64,000 bases of DNA from Parasulfitobacter algicola (lineage in GTDB: Bacteria > Pseudomonadota > Alphaproteobacteria > Rhodobacterales > Rhodobacteraceae), in the NCBI RefSeq assembly GCF_013315265.1, contig NZ_JABUFE010000001.1:124001-188000 (forward strand), given 5' to 3'. Shown here one piece after another: positions 1-8,958 of this stretch (its first letter is position 1; each line of letters opens with the position of its first letter). Under the pieces are notes generated by a model. The model saw nothing but the letters and a program-made list of their open reading frames with translations. It did not search any database and was not told where the DNA came from. The translations under genes were made by a program, and so were the position numbers.

Positions 1-1
1 T

Positions 2-457
2 TGTTTGATCGGGCCGTTTTTCAGCAAAAAGCGTCAACGACTGGGCGATTTCATCGCGGGCACTTATGTCATCCACAAACCTGTCGCGCGATTGCTGCCG
101 GATCTTTCACGCGCAACGACTGTGCAGCATGCTGAACGCTTTGCCTTTATGCCCCACCAGATGGATCATTATGGTGCATATGAATTGCAGACGTTGGAAA
201 CCCTGCTGCAGCGCGACACGTCGAAGACAGTCACATACGAAACTCGTCGCCGGAATGAAGAAACGATGGACGCCATTGTCACCCGCATCCGCCGCAAGAT
301 TGATTACAGTGACCCGATTGAAAAAAAAGATCATCGCGATTTTCTGAAAGCTTTTTATGCCGCCCAACGTGCCCATCTGGAACAACGCCAACTGTTTGGA
401 GACAAGAGGGACGATAAATATCAGCTAGCCGAACGGAATAAAAACAACGGGGCGTAA
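2..457 (+). CDS. RDD-family membrane protein, C-terminal part (5' end outside window)
   Basis: The reading frame is open to the left edge, so the start lies outside the window. The first visible residues (GPFFSKKRQRLGDFIAGTYV) match the end of an RDD domain, where the last membrane segment is followed by a conserved 'RLGD...GT.V' turn into the cytoplasm. The remaining ~125 residues are charged, soluble and contain no obvious motif; they form a long cytoplasmic tail. RDD proteins are membrane proteins of mostly unknown role. Two unrelated membrane-protein genes follow on the same strand after a 39-bp gap, which suggests co-transcription. Confidence 0.7.
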   Translation, partial: CLIGPFFSKKRQRLGDFIAGTYVIHKPVARLLPDLSRATTVQHAERFAFMPHQMDHYGAYELQTLETLLQRDTSKTVTYETRRRNEETMDAIVTRIRRKIDYSDPIEKKDHRDFLKAFYAAQRAHLEQRQLFGDKRDDKYQLAERNKNNGA

Positions 458-496
458 TGATCTGAAACGCAAACCAGATCATTAAAAGTGGACGTT

Positions 497-1270
497 ATGG
501 AAAAAGAACCCCTTAAGCTGGGCAGCATTCTTGATACTTCGGGCCGTATTTTCTTTTCCAATATGCATTGGCTTTTTCTGTTTTCATTTGTCCCCGCCAT
601 CGTGATTATTTTGGCGCCTATTTTGACGCGTTTTATAACCTTTCATATTCTAACATTGGATTATTTTTTATCAACAAGCGGAACTGCAAATCCATCCACG
701 ATATCATGGATAACGGGTGTTTTTACATTTATAAGATTATTCGTAATCAATGTTTTGGCTAGCAGTATTGCCGCGGGATGCATCGCATGTTTGGTGCGTG
801 GCATCTTGAAAAGTGAACCGGTTCGGCCACTTTGTTACTTCGCTAAAACATTTCGTCTTATTGTCCCGCTTTTCTTTGTCTGCTTCATCACAAATCTTGT
901 CACCATCATAGGTCTTTTGGTAATCATTCCAGGTTTGATTTTTGCAGTCTGGTTTTTCGTTCTTATTCCGACATTGATGATAGAAGACAATCGGTATTTC
1001 TCGCCGAGTCGCAGCAAGGCGCTGGCCGCAGGCTATGGTTGGCCGATCTTGTGTCTTGTAGTGTTGAAGGGGGTCTTCGCAGTCATTTGCACATTTTTAC
1101 CGACCTTTTTCTTTCCGCTCGATATTACTTGGATCGGTTGGATAATGTCAGCTGTGATATCAATGACATCAATGGTGTTTTTCAGTATTGCATCTGCCAT
1201 TACCTATTTTAGGTTGATCGAGATAAAAGAAGGATATTCGACGCAAAATATTGCTGAGATTTTCAGTTGA
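497..1270 (+). CDS. Polytopic membrane protein, first of two tandem paralogues
   Basis: The protein has 257 residues with about six hydrophobic segments. It begins MEKEPLKLGSILD and contains 'VIIPGLIFAVWFFVLIPTLM', a loop typical of the broad family of membrane proteins related to the membrane domain of glycerophosphodiester phosphodiesterases and YciC. No catalytic residues are visible. The start could also be the GTG at 488; I prefer ATG 497 because it aligns with the 'IEKEP' start region of the paralogue downstream. The tandem gene at 1303 ends with a similar tail ('RLxEIKxGxxTxNxAEVFS-like'), so the pair arose by duplication. Function is unknown; a role in membrane organisation is only a guess. 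Confidence 0.8.
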   Translation: MEKEPLKLGSILDTSGRIFFSNMHWLFLFSFVPAIVIILAPILTRFITFHILTLDYFLSTSGTANPSTISWITGVFTFIRLFVINVLASSIAAGCIACLVRGILKSEPVRPLCYFAKTFRLIVPLFFVCFITNLVTIIGLLVIIPGLIFAVWFFVLIPTLMIEDNRYFSPSRSKALAAGYGWPILCLVVLKGVFAVICTFLPTFFFPLDITWIGWIMSAVISMTSMVFFSIASAITYFRLIEIKEGYSTQNIAEIFS

Positions 1271-1302
1271 GAACTTCAAGGTCGTAATAAGGAATTTAGA
1301 CG

Positions 1303-2115
1303 ATGTCAGACATTTACATTGAAAAAGAACCTTTTGGCGTAGGCGCGGTTTTAAGTGAAAGCTTTTCAATACTTTTCAGAAAATTCTTTCCGATCTTTGT
1401 GATTGGGTTTCTTTTATCCTGTATCTCGATGATGTCCCATTTTGTGATAGCAGGAAAAGAAATTGCCTTGGGATTGAACCCAGATCTGTCTGCGATTTAC
1501 GGTGGCTATGCTATTCTTGCCTTCATCATACAACAGATCATGCTTAGCTATTGCATCGCGATTATTGTGCAGCTGGCGTATGATTTACGATCAAACACAC
1601 CCCTGCGCTATACACATTACTCAAAGACTGCATTCAGATATCTGTTACCACTTACCATCTTATCCACCGTGGTCAGCCTTCTTGGTGGATTTGGCCTTGT
1701 TCTTTTAATTGTGCCAGGTATCTGGATATATGCCGTCTGGTCCGTGGTCACACCGGCCGTTATCATAGAAGGTAAAGGCTTTCAGGGGCTTGCAAGAAGT
1801 GCTGAGCTGACCGTCAGTTATCGCTGGCCGATCATTGGGCTTATCATGCTTGCGGGTCTTATTGTGATTATCTGTATGGCGCCTCTTGCGTATTTATCAA
1901 CCTATCTGATTGGCCTGGACTTTTTCGCGATTGATGTTCTGCCCTCTGCGGCGTCTATATCGAATGCGGATATCATGCTTTATATCGCGATCAATAGTCT
2001 GGCCAATGCTTTAATGTACGGGTTCAGCGGTGTTGTCATTGCGATGATCTATATCAGACTGCGCGAGATCAAAGATGGCATTGCCACGAATAACGTGGCC
2101 GAAGTATTTAGCTGA
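1303..2115 (+). CDS. Polytopic membrane protein, second tandem paralogue
   Basis: A protein of 270 residues with about six membrane segments, preceded by an AAGGA ribosome-binding site. It shares with its upstream neighbour the opening 'EKEPFGVGAVL', the central 'LLIVPGIWIYAVWSVVTPAV' loop and the C-terminal 'RLREIKDGIATNNVAEVFS' ending. This is the VPG-iw-PA loop family (GPDPase membrane domain/YciC-like). Only 32 bp separate the two genes, so they are probably co-transcribed, and a strong intrinsic terminator follows at 2139-2165. The pair may form a heteromeric membrane assembly. No function is established. Confidence 0.82.
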   Translation: MSDIYIEKEPFGVGAVLSESFSILFRKFFPIFVIGFLLSCISMMSHFVIAGKEIALGLNPDLSAIYGGYAILAFIIQQIMLSYCIAIIVQLAYDLRSNTPLRYTHYSKTAFRYLLPLTILSTVVSLLGGFGLVLLIVPGIWIYAVWSVVTPAVIIEGKGFQGLARSAELTVSYRWPIIGLIMLAGLIVIICMAPLAYLSTYLIGLDFFAIDVLPSAASISNADIMLYIAINSLANALMYGFSGVVIAMIYIRLREIKDGIATNNVAEVFS

Positions 2116-2138
2116 TATTCAGTCTTTTGGTTGGCGTG

Positions 2139-2165
2139 CGGGCGCAAAAGCAGCGCCCGTTTTTT
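2139..2165 (+). terminator. Intrinsic terminator after the paired membrane proteins
   Basis: A perfect 7-bp GC-rich stem (CGGGCGC at 2139-2145 and GCGCCCG at 2153-2159) with a 7-nt loop is followed directly by six T residues. It lies 24 bp after the stop codon at 2115, as expected for Rho-independent termination. Confidence 0.85.
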
Positions 2166-2443
2166 CACCAGCCGCATGAATTTCTTGCAATTTCTTGAAA
2201 ATAAACAGCCTTAAAAGTAGTCATCCGCAGAATTTCAGATCAAAATTAAAGCTAAGTTCCATAAGCGACTCGAAATAGACGCCATGACAGATTGCGTGCC
2301 ACTTCCCCATTCGCAAGCCTAGGACGACCCAAAGAAACGGGCATCTGATCAACGTCAGATTTAAAAGCAATAGGAAGTTGTGGGGGAATGAAAATGTCAT
2401 TGGAAGTAACGATGCATGAGATGCCCTCCGCACGGAGGTATCC
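2166..2443 (+). promoter_or_regulatory. Leader region of the urea-transport operon
   Basis: This 278-bp non-coding stretch separates a terminator from urtA, so it must carry the urtA promoter. I see no convincing -24/-12 element. A good ribosome-binding site (GGAGG, about 2435-2439) lies just before the urtA ATG. A minus-strand open frame that covers this region runs through urtA and has no family resemblance, so I treat it as spurious. Nitrogen control by NtrC is likely from the known biology of the family but is not shown by the bases. Confidence 0.45.
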
Positions 2444-3724
2444 ATGAAAAAAATTACAAACACTATCGTCAGTGCATTTGCATTGGGCTGCATGACATTA
2501 TCCGTCGCCGCACAGGAAGACACGATCAAAGTCGGTGTTTTGCATTCGCTGTCCGGTACGATGGCGATTTCAGAGACAACGCTGAAAGACACCATGTTGA
2601 TGCTGATTGACCAGCAGAATGAAAAAGGTGGTGTCATGGGTAAACAGCTTGAAGCTGTTGTCGTCGACCCTGCCTCGGACTGGCCGCTTTTTGCAGAAAA
2701 AGCACGAGAATTGCTGACGGTGCATGAAGTTGACGTAATCTTTGGCAATTGGACATCTGTCAGCCGCAAATCCGTTCTGCCTGTGATCGAGGAACTCAAC
2801 GGTCTGCTGTTCTATCCCGTTCAGTACGAAGGGGAAGAAAGTTCAAAGAATGTCTTTTATACCGGTGCGGCACCCAATCAGCAGGCGATCCCGGCTACGG
2901 ATTATTTCCTGGAAGAACTGGGCGTTGAGAAATTTGCGCTGCTTGGCACGGACTATGTTTACCCAAGAACCACCAACAAAATTCTTGAGCAATATCTGAA
3001 GGATAACGGTATTCCGGCCGAAGATATCTTCGTCAACTATACGCCTTTCGGGCATTCGGACTGGTCCAAGATTGTCTCGGACGTTGTGGCCTTGGGTGCC
3101 GACGGTAAGAAGGTTGGCGTGATCAGCACGATCAATGGCGATGCGAATATCGGTTTTTATAAGGAACTGGCGGCGGCTGGTATCTCGGCCGATGATATCC
3201 CTGTTGTGGCGTTCTCGGTCGGTGAGGAAGAGCTTTCGGGCCTCGACACTACAAACCTGGTCGGTCACCTGGCCGCGTGGAACTACTTCCAATCCGCAGA
3301 CTCGGAAGCCAACGAAGAATTCATCGCCGCATGGAAAGCCCGTATGGGCGAAGATCGCGTGACCAATGACCCGATGGAGGCGCATTATATCGGCTTCAAC
3401 ATGTGGGTGAATGCGGTTGAGGCTGCTGGCACAACCGACGTTGATGCGGTTCGTGAGGCCATGTATGGGCAAGAGTTCCCGAACCTGACCGGTGGTACTG
3501 CCATCATGCTGCCCAACCACCACTTGGCCAAGCCGGTTTTGATCGGTGAAATTCAAGACGATGGTCAGTTCGACATCATCAGCCAGACCGAGGAAGTGCC
3601 GGGCGACGCCTGGACAGATTTTCTGCCTGAGTCCGCTGTTCTAAAGGCTGATTGGCAAGAGCTTGGCTGCGGAATGTACAACACGCAGACCAATACCTGC
3701 GTCCAGCTTCAGTCGAACTATTAA
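2444..3724 (+). CDS. urtA: Urea ABC transporter, periplasmic substrate-binding protein
   Basis: The protein has 426 residues with a signal peptide ending near 'LSVAAQ-EDTIKVG' at residue 23. It is followed by the type I periplasmic-binding fold typical of UrtA ('IKVGVLHSLSGTMAISE', 'NWTSVSRKSVLPVIEELNGL', 'YVYPRTTNKILE'). UrtA binds urea in the periplasm and delivers it to UrtBC. Unusually for this family it carries a Cys pair near the C-terminus ('LGCGMYNTQTNTC'), probably a disulfide. It heads the five-gene urt cluster, which identifies it as the urea rather than the branched-chain amino-acid binder. No urease genes are visible in the window. Confidence 0.95.
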   Translation: MKKITNTIVSAFALGCMTLSVAAQEDTIKVGVLHSLSGTMAISETTLKDTMLMLIDQQNEKGGVMGKQLEAVVVDPASDWPLFAEKARELLTVHEVDVIFGNWTSVSRKSVLPVIEELNGLLFYPVQYEGEESSKNVFYTGAAPNQQAIPATDYFLEELGVEKFALLGTDYVYPRTTNKILEQYLKDNGIPAEDIFVNYTPFGHSDWSKIVSDVVALGADGKKVGVISTINGDANIGFYKELAAAGISADDIPVVAFSVGEEELSGLDTTNLVGHLAAWNYFQSADSEANEEFIAAWKARMGEDRVTNDPMEAHYIGFNMWVNAVEAAGTTDVDAVREAMYGQEFPNLTGGTAIMLPNHHLAKPVLIGEIQDDGQFDIISQTEEVPGDAWTDFLPESAVLKADWQELGCGMYNTQTNTCVQLQSNY

Positions 3725-3736
3725 GCTACCTGCGCA

Positions 3737-3799
3737 GCCCCGGACTTGATCCGGGGCCTCGTGGAACATGCAAGAGGTCCCGGATCATGTCCGGGACCC
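3737..3799. repeat. Nested palindromic intergenic repeat between urtA and urtB
   Basis: Two units, GCCCCGGACTTGATCCGGGG (3737-3756) and GGTCCCGGATCATGTCCGGG (3776-3795), are each nearly self-complementary. They are also roughly complementary to each other through flanking CCTC/GAGG, so the whole block can fold as one long hairpin or as two small ones. This matches the interspersed palindromic repeats that are common between genes in alphaproteobacteria. In mRNA it may act as a processing or stabilising element that favours urtA over the downstream membrane subunits. Confidence 0.8.
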
Positions 3800-3824
3800 C
3801 CACACCAAACTCATCCGAGATATA

Positions 3825-5789
3825 ATGAAAACCGCGCGTTTTTCTTTTCTTTTGGGCCTTAGCCTTTTGCTTATGGCGCTGCTTGTTCCGCAGCCCATAC
3901 AGGCACAAACCATTCAGGACATTTTGCAAGAGCATGAAGAAATTATCGCCAAGGGATCGCGCCGCACTATTCAGCCCGCGATTGATGCCCTTCGTGACAG
4001 CGGCCTGCCTGAAGCGCAGCGTGTTATGGAGCTATGGCAGGACAAGGCGCTGTGGCAGCGCAAGGATGACAAGCAATTCTTTCTGACCGAACCGCTAGAA
4101 GGACGCACGTTGCAGCTGATCGATCTGATCAGTGGTCAGCCCGTTGGGACGGCGGAAAAATCTGATCTAAAGCAAATCAAGCCGAACTCAGGCGTACGCG
4201 GTCTGATCGGTGCGGCCCTTGTGCAGTTTCAGTTGATGGACCCCCATCCCTTGACACGGCGCGACAGCCTGATCGCCATTCAACGGGACCCAAAACCCAC
4301 CCATCTGCCCGCACTGCGGGGTGCAATTGAGGGTGAAACGGACCCCGATTTGAAAGCTTTGAAAGAACGGTTGGAGCGTTTGCTGACCATCACCTATGGG
4401 GAAACCGACGCGGAACGGATCATTGCGATTGAAAGCTTTGCCGGCGATCTGGGTGTTGATGCGCGCGCAGCCCTGAACCCGATCCTGACCACCACACGCG
4501 TGGCGGTGACCGAAGCAAGCGACGTGAACATTGCGCGGCAGCTGACGCCTGGGCAGAATGACTTCACCGCAGATGACGCCTATGCATTACTTATTGCGGA
4601 AAACCTGGCCTATCCCGCGATCAGCAATGACGAAAAGCGGCTGGCATTGGTGGCAAATGTCGTCGATGGGCAAGTGGCCGGTTTCGCCGTTGAGACGCTA
4701 AATACTTATGAAGCCCGCGATCAGGCCTACTCTGCCCTTGCTGCCGAAGGGCTGGTTCCCGCAGATGTCACCCGCGCCGCACAACAAAAGGCGCTGCAAC
4801 GGCACGAATTCTACGACGTCTACAACGAACCCTCGCAGGCCGTGACCGATGCCGCGCGTGGAACGCTTCAGGCCATCGAAACCCGCGTCGGACTGAACCA
4901 AACCGCCGATCTGGCGCTGGATGGGCTTAGCTTGGCGTCAATCTATTTTTTGGCCGCGATTGGTCTGGCGATCACCTTTGGGGTGATGGGCGTGATCAAC
5001 ATGGCCCATGGCGAATTCATCATGATGGGCGCTTATACGGGCTATGTCGTCCAGCTATTTATTCCCGACTATACCCTGTCGATCATCGCCGCCCTGCCAC
5101 TGGCCTTTGCGATCACATTTGCTGCAGGCGTCGCGATGGAGCGGACGGTGATCCGCTGGCTCTACCACCGCCCACTTGAAACCTTACTGGCCACCTTCGG
5201 CATCTCAATCGCGCTGCAACAGCTGGCAAAAAACATCTTCGGCACCCAGGCCCGCCCCCTGACCGCACCGGGCTGGCTGGATGGCGCGTGGGTCATCAAT
5301 GATGTTGTCTCAATCAGCTATATCCGTATTGCAATCTTTGTTCTGGCGCTGATCTTTTTTGCGCTTTTGCTGTTCATCCTGAAGCGTACCCGACTGGGGC
5401 TTGAGGTGCGCGCGGTGACACAAAACCCGAAGATGGCCGCGTCGATGGGGATCAATACAGACAAGATCAATATGCTGACCTTTGGCCTTGGATCAGGCAT
5501 CGCAGGGATTGCGGGGGTTGCCATTGGACTGTTCGCACAGGTCACCGCGAACCTTGGGTCTGGCTACATCGTGCAAAGTTTCATGACTGTGGTCGTGGGC
5601 GGCGTTGGCAATATCTGGGGCACATTGGCGGGTGCCACGATGATCGGATCGCTGCAGAAGATTATTGAATTCTTCAATCCCTCAAACACGCTGGCCGCGC
5701 AGACCTATATGGTCATCTTCATTATTATCTTCATCCAGTTCCGCCCACGTGGCATCATCGCCCTGCGGGGCCGTGCGGCGGGGGATTAG
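3825..5789 (+). CDS. urtB: Urea ABC transporter permease with long periplasmic N-terminal domain
   Basis: A protein of 654 residues. I place the start at ATG 3825 because it gives a clean signal peptide (MKTARFSFLLGLSLLLMALL...QAQ); an in-frame ATG at 3768 would start inside the palindromic repeat. Residues ~25-360 form a soluble, probably periplasmic domain rich in helical repeats. Residues ~365-650 are the LivH/BPD_transp_2 permease with about eight membrane segments ('AIGLAITFGVMGVINMAHGE'; EAA-like loop 'GLEVRAVTQNPKMAASMGI'). The N-terminal extension is a known feature of proteobacterial UrtB and absent from LivH. It pairs with UrtC to form the membrane channel for urea. Confidence 0.93.
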   Translation: MKTARFSFLLGLSLLLMALLVPQPIQAQTIQDILQEHEEIIAKGSRRTIQPAIDALRDSGLPEAQRVMELWQDKALWQRKDDKQFFLTEPLEGRTLQLIDLISGQPVGTAEKSDLKQIKPNSGVRGLIGAALVQFQLMDPHPLTRRDSLIAIQRDPKPTHLPALRGAIEGETDPDLKALKERLERLLTITYGETDAERIIAIESFAGDLGVDARAALNPILTTTRVAVTEASDVNIARQLTPGQNDFTADDAYALLIAENLAYPAISNDEKRLALVANVVDGQVAGFAVETLNTYEARDQAYSALAAEGLVPADVTRAAQQKALQRHEFYDVYNEPSQAVTDAARGTLQAIETRVGLNQTADLALDGLSLASIYFLAAIGLAITFGVMGVINMAHGEFIMMGAYTGYVVQLFIPDYTLSIIAALPLAFAITFAAGVAMERTVIRWLYHRPLETLLATFGISIALQQLAKNIFGTQARPLTAPGWLDGAWVINDVVSISYIRIAIFVLALIFFALLLFILKRTRLGLEVRAVTQNPKMAASMGINTDKINMLTFGLGSGIAGIAGVAIGLFAQVTANLGSGYIVQSFMTVVVGGVGNIWGTLAGATMIGSLQKIIEFFNPSNTLAAQTYMVIFIIIFIQFRPRGIIALRGRAAGD

Positions 5790-5793
5790 GACC

Positions 5794-6966
5794 ATGCAGC
5801 GCAGCTTTATCGCCCGTAACCCGTCGGTCCTGATCTTTCTGGGCATCCTCGCGGTTTTCACCCTGGGCGCCACGATCTTAAGCGAAGGGTTCGGTATCGG
5901 CCTTATATCCACCAGCATGATCAAGACCTTGGGCAAAACACTGTGCCTGTGCCTGATCGCCATCGCAATGGATTTGGTCTGGGGTTATTGCGGGATCCTG
6001 TCGCTTGGCCATTTCGCGTTCTTCGGGCTTGGCGGCTATATGATCGGCATGTGGCTGATGTATGCGCGCACCGAAAACATCATTCTGACCTCGCTTGCGC
6101 AGGCGCCCATTCCGCCGACGGACGACGAGATACGCAGCGCCATTGGCAATCAGATCTTCGGTGTTGTGGGCGGCAGTGACTTTCCGCTGATCTGGGCCTT
6201 TGCCGACAGCCTTACGATCCAGCTTGTGCTGGTTGTTCTGGTGCCCGGCCTGCTGGCGCTGGTTTTCGGCTGGCTGGCCTTCCGCAGCCGTGTGACGGGC
6301 GTTTACCTGTCGATCCTGACCCAGGCGATGACGCTGGCCCTATCGCTATACCTGTTCCAGAATGACAGTGGTCTGCGCGGCAACAACGGTCTGTCGGGGC
6401 TGCAGAATATCCCGGGGGCCAAGGGCGTACCGCAATCTGTCATATCAATCTGGTTCCTCTGGGCTTCAGCCATCGCGCTGGCCTTGGGATACATCCTGGC
6501 CGCATGGATGATGTCGGGCAAGTTCGGGTCCGTCATCCGCGGCATCCGCGATGACGAGGCGCGCGTACGCTTTCTGGGCTATTCGGTCGAAACCTATAAG
6601 CTGGTCATTTTCACCGTCACCGCCATTATCGCGGCCATCGCCGGGGCGCTTTACTACCCACAGGCGGGCATCATCAACCCGGCCGAGATCGCGCCCATCG
6701 CCTCGATCTACCTAGCCGTTTGGGTGGCGATTGGTGGACGCGGGCGCATCTATGGCGCGGTGATCGGGGCAGCGCTTGTGTCGCTGTTGTCGACCTGGTT
6801 CACCGGCGGGCAAGCGCCCTCGATCCCGCTTGGGTTTTACACGATCCACTGGGTCGACTGGTGGCAGGTATTGTTGGGTGTCACCTTCGTACTGGTCACG
6901 CTTTTCGCCCCCCAGGGCATCGGTGGTGCCATCGACCGCCTTGTCCGCAAAGGGACGCAATTATGA
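5794..6966 (+). CDS. urtC: Urea ABC transporter permease
   Basis: A LivM-type permease of 390 residues with 8-10 membrane segments. Key stretches are 'LVWGYCGILSLGHFAFFGLG' near residue 62 and the cytoplasmic coupling loop 'RGIRDDEARVRFLGYSVETY' near residue 250. I choose ATG 5794, 4 bp after the urtB stop, because it gives a short cytoplasmic N-terminus (MQRSFIARNPS). The frame is open upstream but that part overlaps urtB. The stop overlaps the urtD start (ATGA), so translation is coupled. It forms the heterodimeric permease with UrtB. Confidence 0.93.
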   Translation: MQRSFIARNPSVLIFLGILAVFTLGATILSEGFGIGLISTSMIKTLGKTLCLCLIAIAMDLVWGYCGILSLGHFAFFGLGGYMIGMWLMYARTENIILTSLAQAPIPPTDDEIRSAIGNQIFGVVGGSDFPLIWAFADSLTIQLVLVVLVPGLLALVFGWLAFRSRVTGVYLSILTQAMTLALSLYLFQNDSGLRGNNGLSGLQNIPGAKGVPQSVISIWFLWASAIALALGYILAAWMMSGKFGSVIRGIRDDEARVRFLGYSVETYKLVIFTVTAIIAAIAGALYYPQAGIINPAEIAPIASIYLAVWVAIGGRGRIYGAVIGAALVSLLSTWFTGGQAPSIPLGFYTIHWVDWWQVLLGVTFVLVTLFAPQGIGGAIDRLVRKGTQL

Positions 6967-7703
6967 GAACACTTTTGGAAGTTTCGGGGGTGTCTGTGTC
7001 CTTTGACGGGTTCAAGGCGATCAACAACCTATCCTTTCAGATAGCCGAGGGCGAGTTGCGCGCTGTCATTGGGCCCAACGGCGCGGGCAAGACGACCTTT
7101 ATGGACATCGTCACCGGCAAGACCCGCCCCGATGAGGGCTATGTCATCTGGGGTGAACGCAGCGTGAATCTGCTGAAAATGTCCGAAGCGCAGATCGCGC
7201 AAGCGGGCATCGGTCGCAAGTTCCAGCGACCAACGGTGTTTGAGGATCAAAGCGTCTTCGACAATCTGATCATGTCTTTGAAGAATGACCGGGGGCCGCT
7301 TGGCGTGCTGCTCTATCGGCGCAGCGCGCGGGATAACGAGCGGGTTCAAGAACTGGCCGAAGAGATCGGTCTGACCGATCATCTGCACCGCAAGGCGGGC
7401 GAGCTATCGCACGGACAAAAGCAATGGCTGGAAATCGGGATGCTTCTGGCACAGGAACCACGGCTTTTACTTGTGGATGAACCCGCCGCCGGAATGACTT
7501 TGGCCGAACGCGAACATACAACGAATTTGTTAAAACAGGCCGCCAAAACCCGCGCGGTGGTGGTGGTGGAACACGACATGGAGTTTGTGCGGCGGCTGGA
7601 TTGCAAAGTGACCGTGTTACACGAAGGATCTGTTCTGGCCGAGGGCAGCCTGGATCATGTCACGCAAAATCAGGACGTCATTGACGTCTATCTGGGGCGA
7701 TAA
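6963..7703 (+). CDS. urtD: Urea ABC transporter ATP-binding protein
   Basis: An ABC ATPase of 246 residues of the LivG type. Visible motifs are Walker A GPNGAGKTT, the signature LSHGQKQWLEI, Walker B LLLVDEPAAGM and an H-loop in 'VVVVEHDMEFV'. The serine-histidine form of the signature (LSHGQ) is typical of UrtD and LivG. The start overlaps the urtC stop by 4 bp and the stop abuts the urtE start with no gap. It powers urea import together with UrtE. Confidence 0.94.
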   Translation: MRTLLEVSGVSVSFDGFKAINNLSFQIAEGELRAVIGPNGAGKTTFMDIVTGKTRPDEGYVIWGERSVNLLKMSEAQIAQAGIGRKFQRPTVFEDQSVFDNLIMSLKNDRGPLGVLLYRRSARDNERVQELAEEIGLTDHLHRKAGELSHGQKQWLEIGMLLAQEPRLLLVDEPAAGMTLAEREHTTNLLKQAAKTRAVVVVEHDMEFVRRLDCKVTVLHEGSVLAEGSLDHVTQNQDVIDVYLGR

Positions 7704-8399
7704 ATGTTAAAGATCAACGACGTAACGCTGCACTACGGTCAAAGCCAGATCCTGAATGGTATCAGTCTGGACGCGCTGCAGGGCGAGGTAACCTGTCTGA
7801 TGGGCACTAATGGTGTGGGCAAGACATCATTGCTGAAGGCTATCGCAGGCGTGCATCCCCGATCGGGCGGCACAGTTGAGCTTGACGGGGAAAATCTGGA
7901 CGAGCTGCCCGCGCATGTTCTTGCCAAAAAAGGCATCGCCTATGTCCCGCAAGGACGCGAGATTTTTCCGCTGATGACGGTGAAAGAAAATCTGGAAACG
8001 GGTTTTGCCTGCCTGCTCCGGTCAGATCATCATATTCCCGACCACATTTATGATCTGTTTCCTGTCCTGAAGGAAATGACGAGCCGGCGCGGAGGAGACC
8101 TGTCGGGCGGGCAGCAACAGCAACTGGCGATCGCACGCGCCCTGATCACACGGCCAAAACTGCTGCTGTTGGACGAACCAACCGAAGGCATACAGCCCAA
8201 CATCATCCAACAAATCGGCCGCGTCATTTCGCACCTGCGCGATCAGGGTGACATGGCAATCCTGCTGGTCGAACAATTCTTCGATTTTGCCCATGATCTG
8301 GCTGATCAGATCTATGTCCTGAAGCGCGGCGCAGTGGTTGTCAGCGGTCGCAAAGACAGCATTTCACGGGATGAACTGTTGGCGACATTGTCAGCATAG
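7704..8399 (+). CDS. urtE: Urea ABC transporter ATP-binding protein
   Basis: An ABC ATPase of 231 residues, LivF type. Walker A is GTNGVGKTS, the signature is LSGGQQQQLAIARAL, Walker B is LLLLDEPTEGIQP and the H-loop is in 'ILLVEQFFDFAHDL' (Gln in place of His, as usual for LivF-type subunits). It completes urtABCDE and is the last gene of the operon. The next genes have a different orientation. Urease and its accessory genes commonly follow in relatives but are not present here. Confidence 0.94.
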   Translation: MLKINDVTLHYGQSQILNGISLDALQGEVTCLMGTNGVGKTSLLKAIAGVHPRSGGTVELDGENLDELPAHVLAKKGIAYVPQGREIFPLMTVKENLETGFACLLRSDHHIPDHIYDLFPVLKEMTSRRGGDLSGGQQQQLAIARALITRPKLLLLDEPTEGIQPNIIQQIGRVISHLRDQGDMAILLVEQFFDFAHDLADQIYVLKRGAVVVSGRKDSISRDELLATLSA

Positions 8400-8467
8400 A
8401 CACGGTCAAATGAATTGTTAGAAGAAAAAAATGCGACCCCAGACGTAATCTAAGGCCGTATTCGCCA

Positions 8468-8773
8468 TTAATCCAAAGCCATTTCAAGATCTGAATGCAT
8501 CAACTTGACGCTCGGCCCTTTAATGCATTTCAAAAAGAGCATCACAGCCTCGATTTTGCCAATTTTAGCTGCTGCATTTTTGACATCAACCATAGTTTTC
8601 CATTCAATATGTTCGATCCAAATGTTGTCATCAGTGCAAGACAAGCGCCAGGCAACAAAGCCGGGCTGCGCGATTGCAAAATCTGTTGAACAGCTCGCGG
8701 CCTTTAGAAAATCTTTCTTTGAAACACCGTCTTCTAACTGAAAAATCACAGTTTCAATTACATGCTTTTTCAT
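8468..8773 (-). CDS. Small protein of the antibiotic-biosynthesis-monooxygenase/dabb-like fold (uncertain)
   Basis: The predicted protein has 101 residues, no signal peptide, and the pattern 'IETVIFQLEDGVSKKDFLKAA...GFVAWRLSC...WIEHIEWKTM'. That resembles the ferredoxin-like ABM/dabb family, in which small proteins bind heme or hydrophobic ligands. No catalytic residues can be named. A short possible gene (8807-8935) lies just upstream on the same strand. It is divergent from the BKACE gene at 8959 and tail-to-tail with urtE. Confidence 0.6.
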   Translation of the reverse strand: MKKHVIETVIFQLEDGVSKKDFLKAASCSTDFAIAQPGFVAWRLSCTDDNIWIEHIEWKTMVDVKNAAAKIGKIEAVMLFLKCIKGPSVKLMHSDLEMALD

Positions 8774-8806
8774 CCGTACGCCTTTCGATTTGATGTATCA
8801 ATGGCT

Positions 8807-8935
8807 TTAGCGAAGCCATACTGACATTGTCCCGTCAGGAGTGTTTGGACCTGTCAGCGCGGCCCATTGGTTGATCCGGTACTCTTGTCCGTCTGCACCC
8901 TTTACATGCCACGCCAAACGCAGGTTAAGTGTCAT
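8807..8935 (-). CDS. Possible 42-residue protein
   Basis: An open frame MTLNLRLAWHVKGADGQEYR... ends 33 bp before the start of the minus-strand gene at 8773. It is in the right position to be co-transcribed with that gene and to share a divergent promoter with the enzyme at 8959. The sequence is hydrophilic, with no membrane segment or signal. It is too short to recognise and could be chance or a remnant. Confidence 0.35.
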   Translation of the reverse strand: MTLNLRLAWHVKGADGQEYRINQWAALTGPNTPDGTMSVWLR

Positions 8936-8958
8936 AGATATTCAACGGATAGCTTAAT

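Noticed and set aside
2221-2799. Minus-strand open frame of 192 codons covering the urtA leader and 5' end
   Set aside because: It runs antisense through urtA, has no family resemblance and a composition expected of an antisense shadow.
8495-8741. Plus-strand frames opposite the small ABM-like gene
   Set aside because: The minus-strand frame has a family-like pattern and a plausible start; the plus-strand frames are its shadows.
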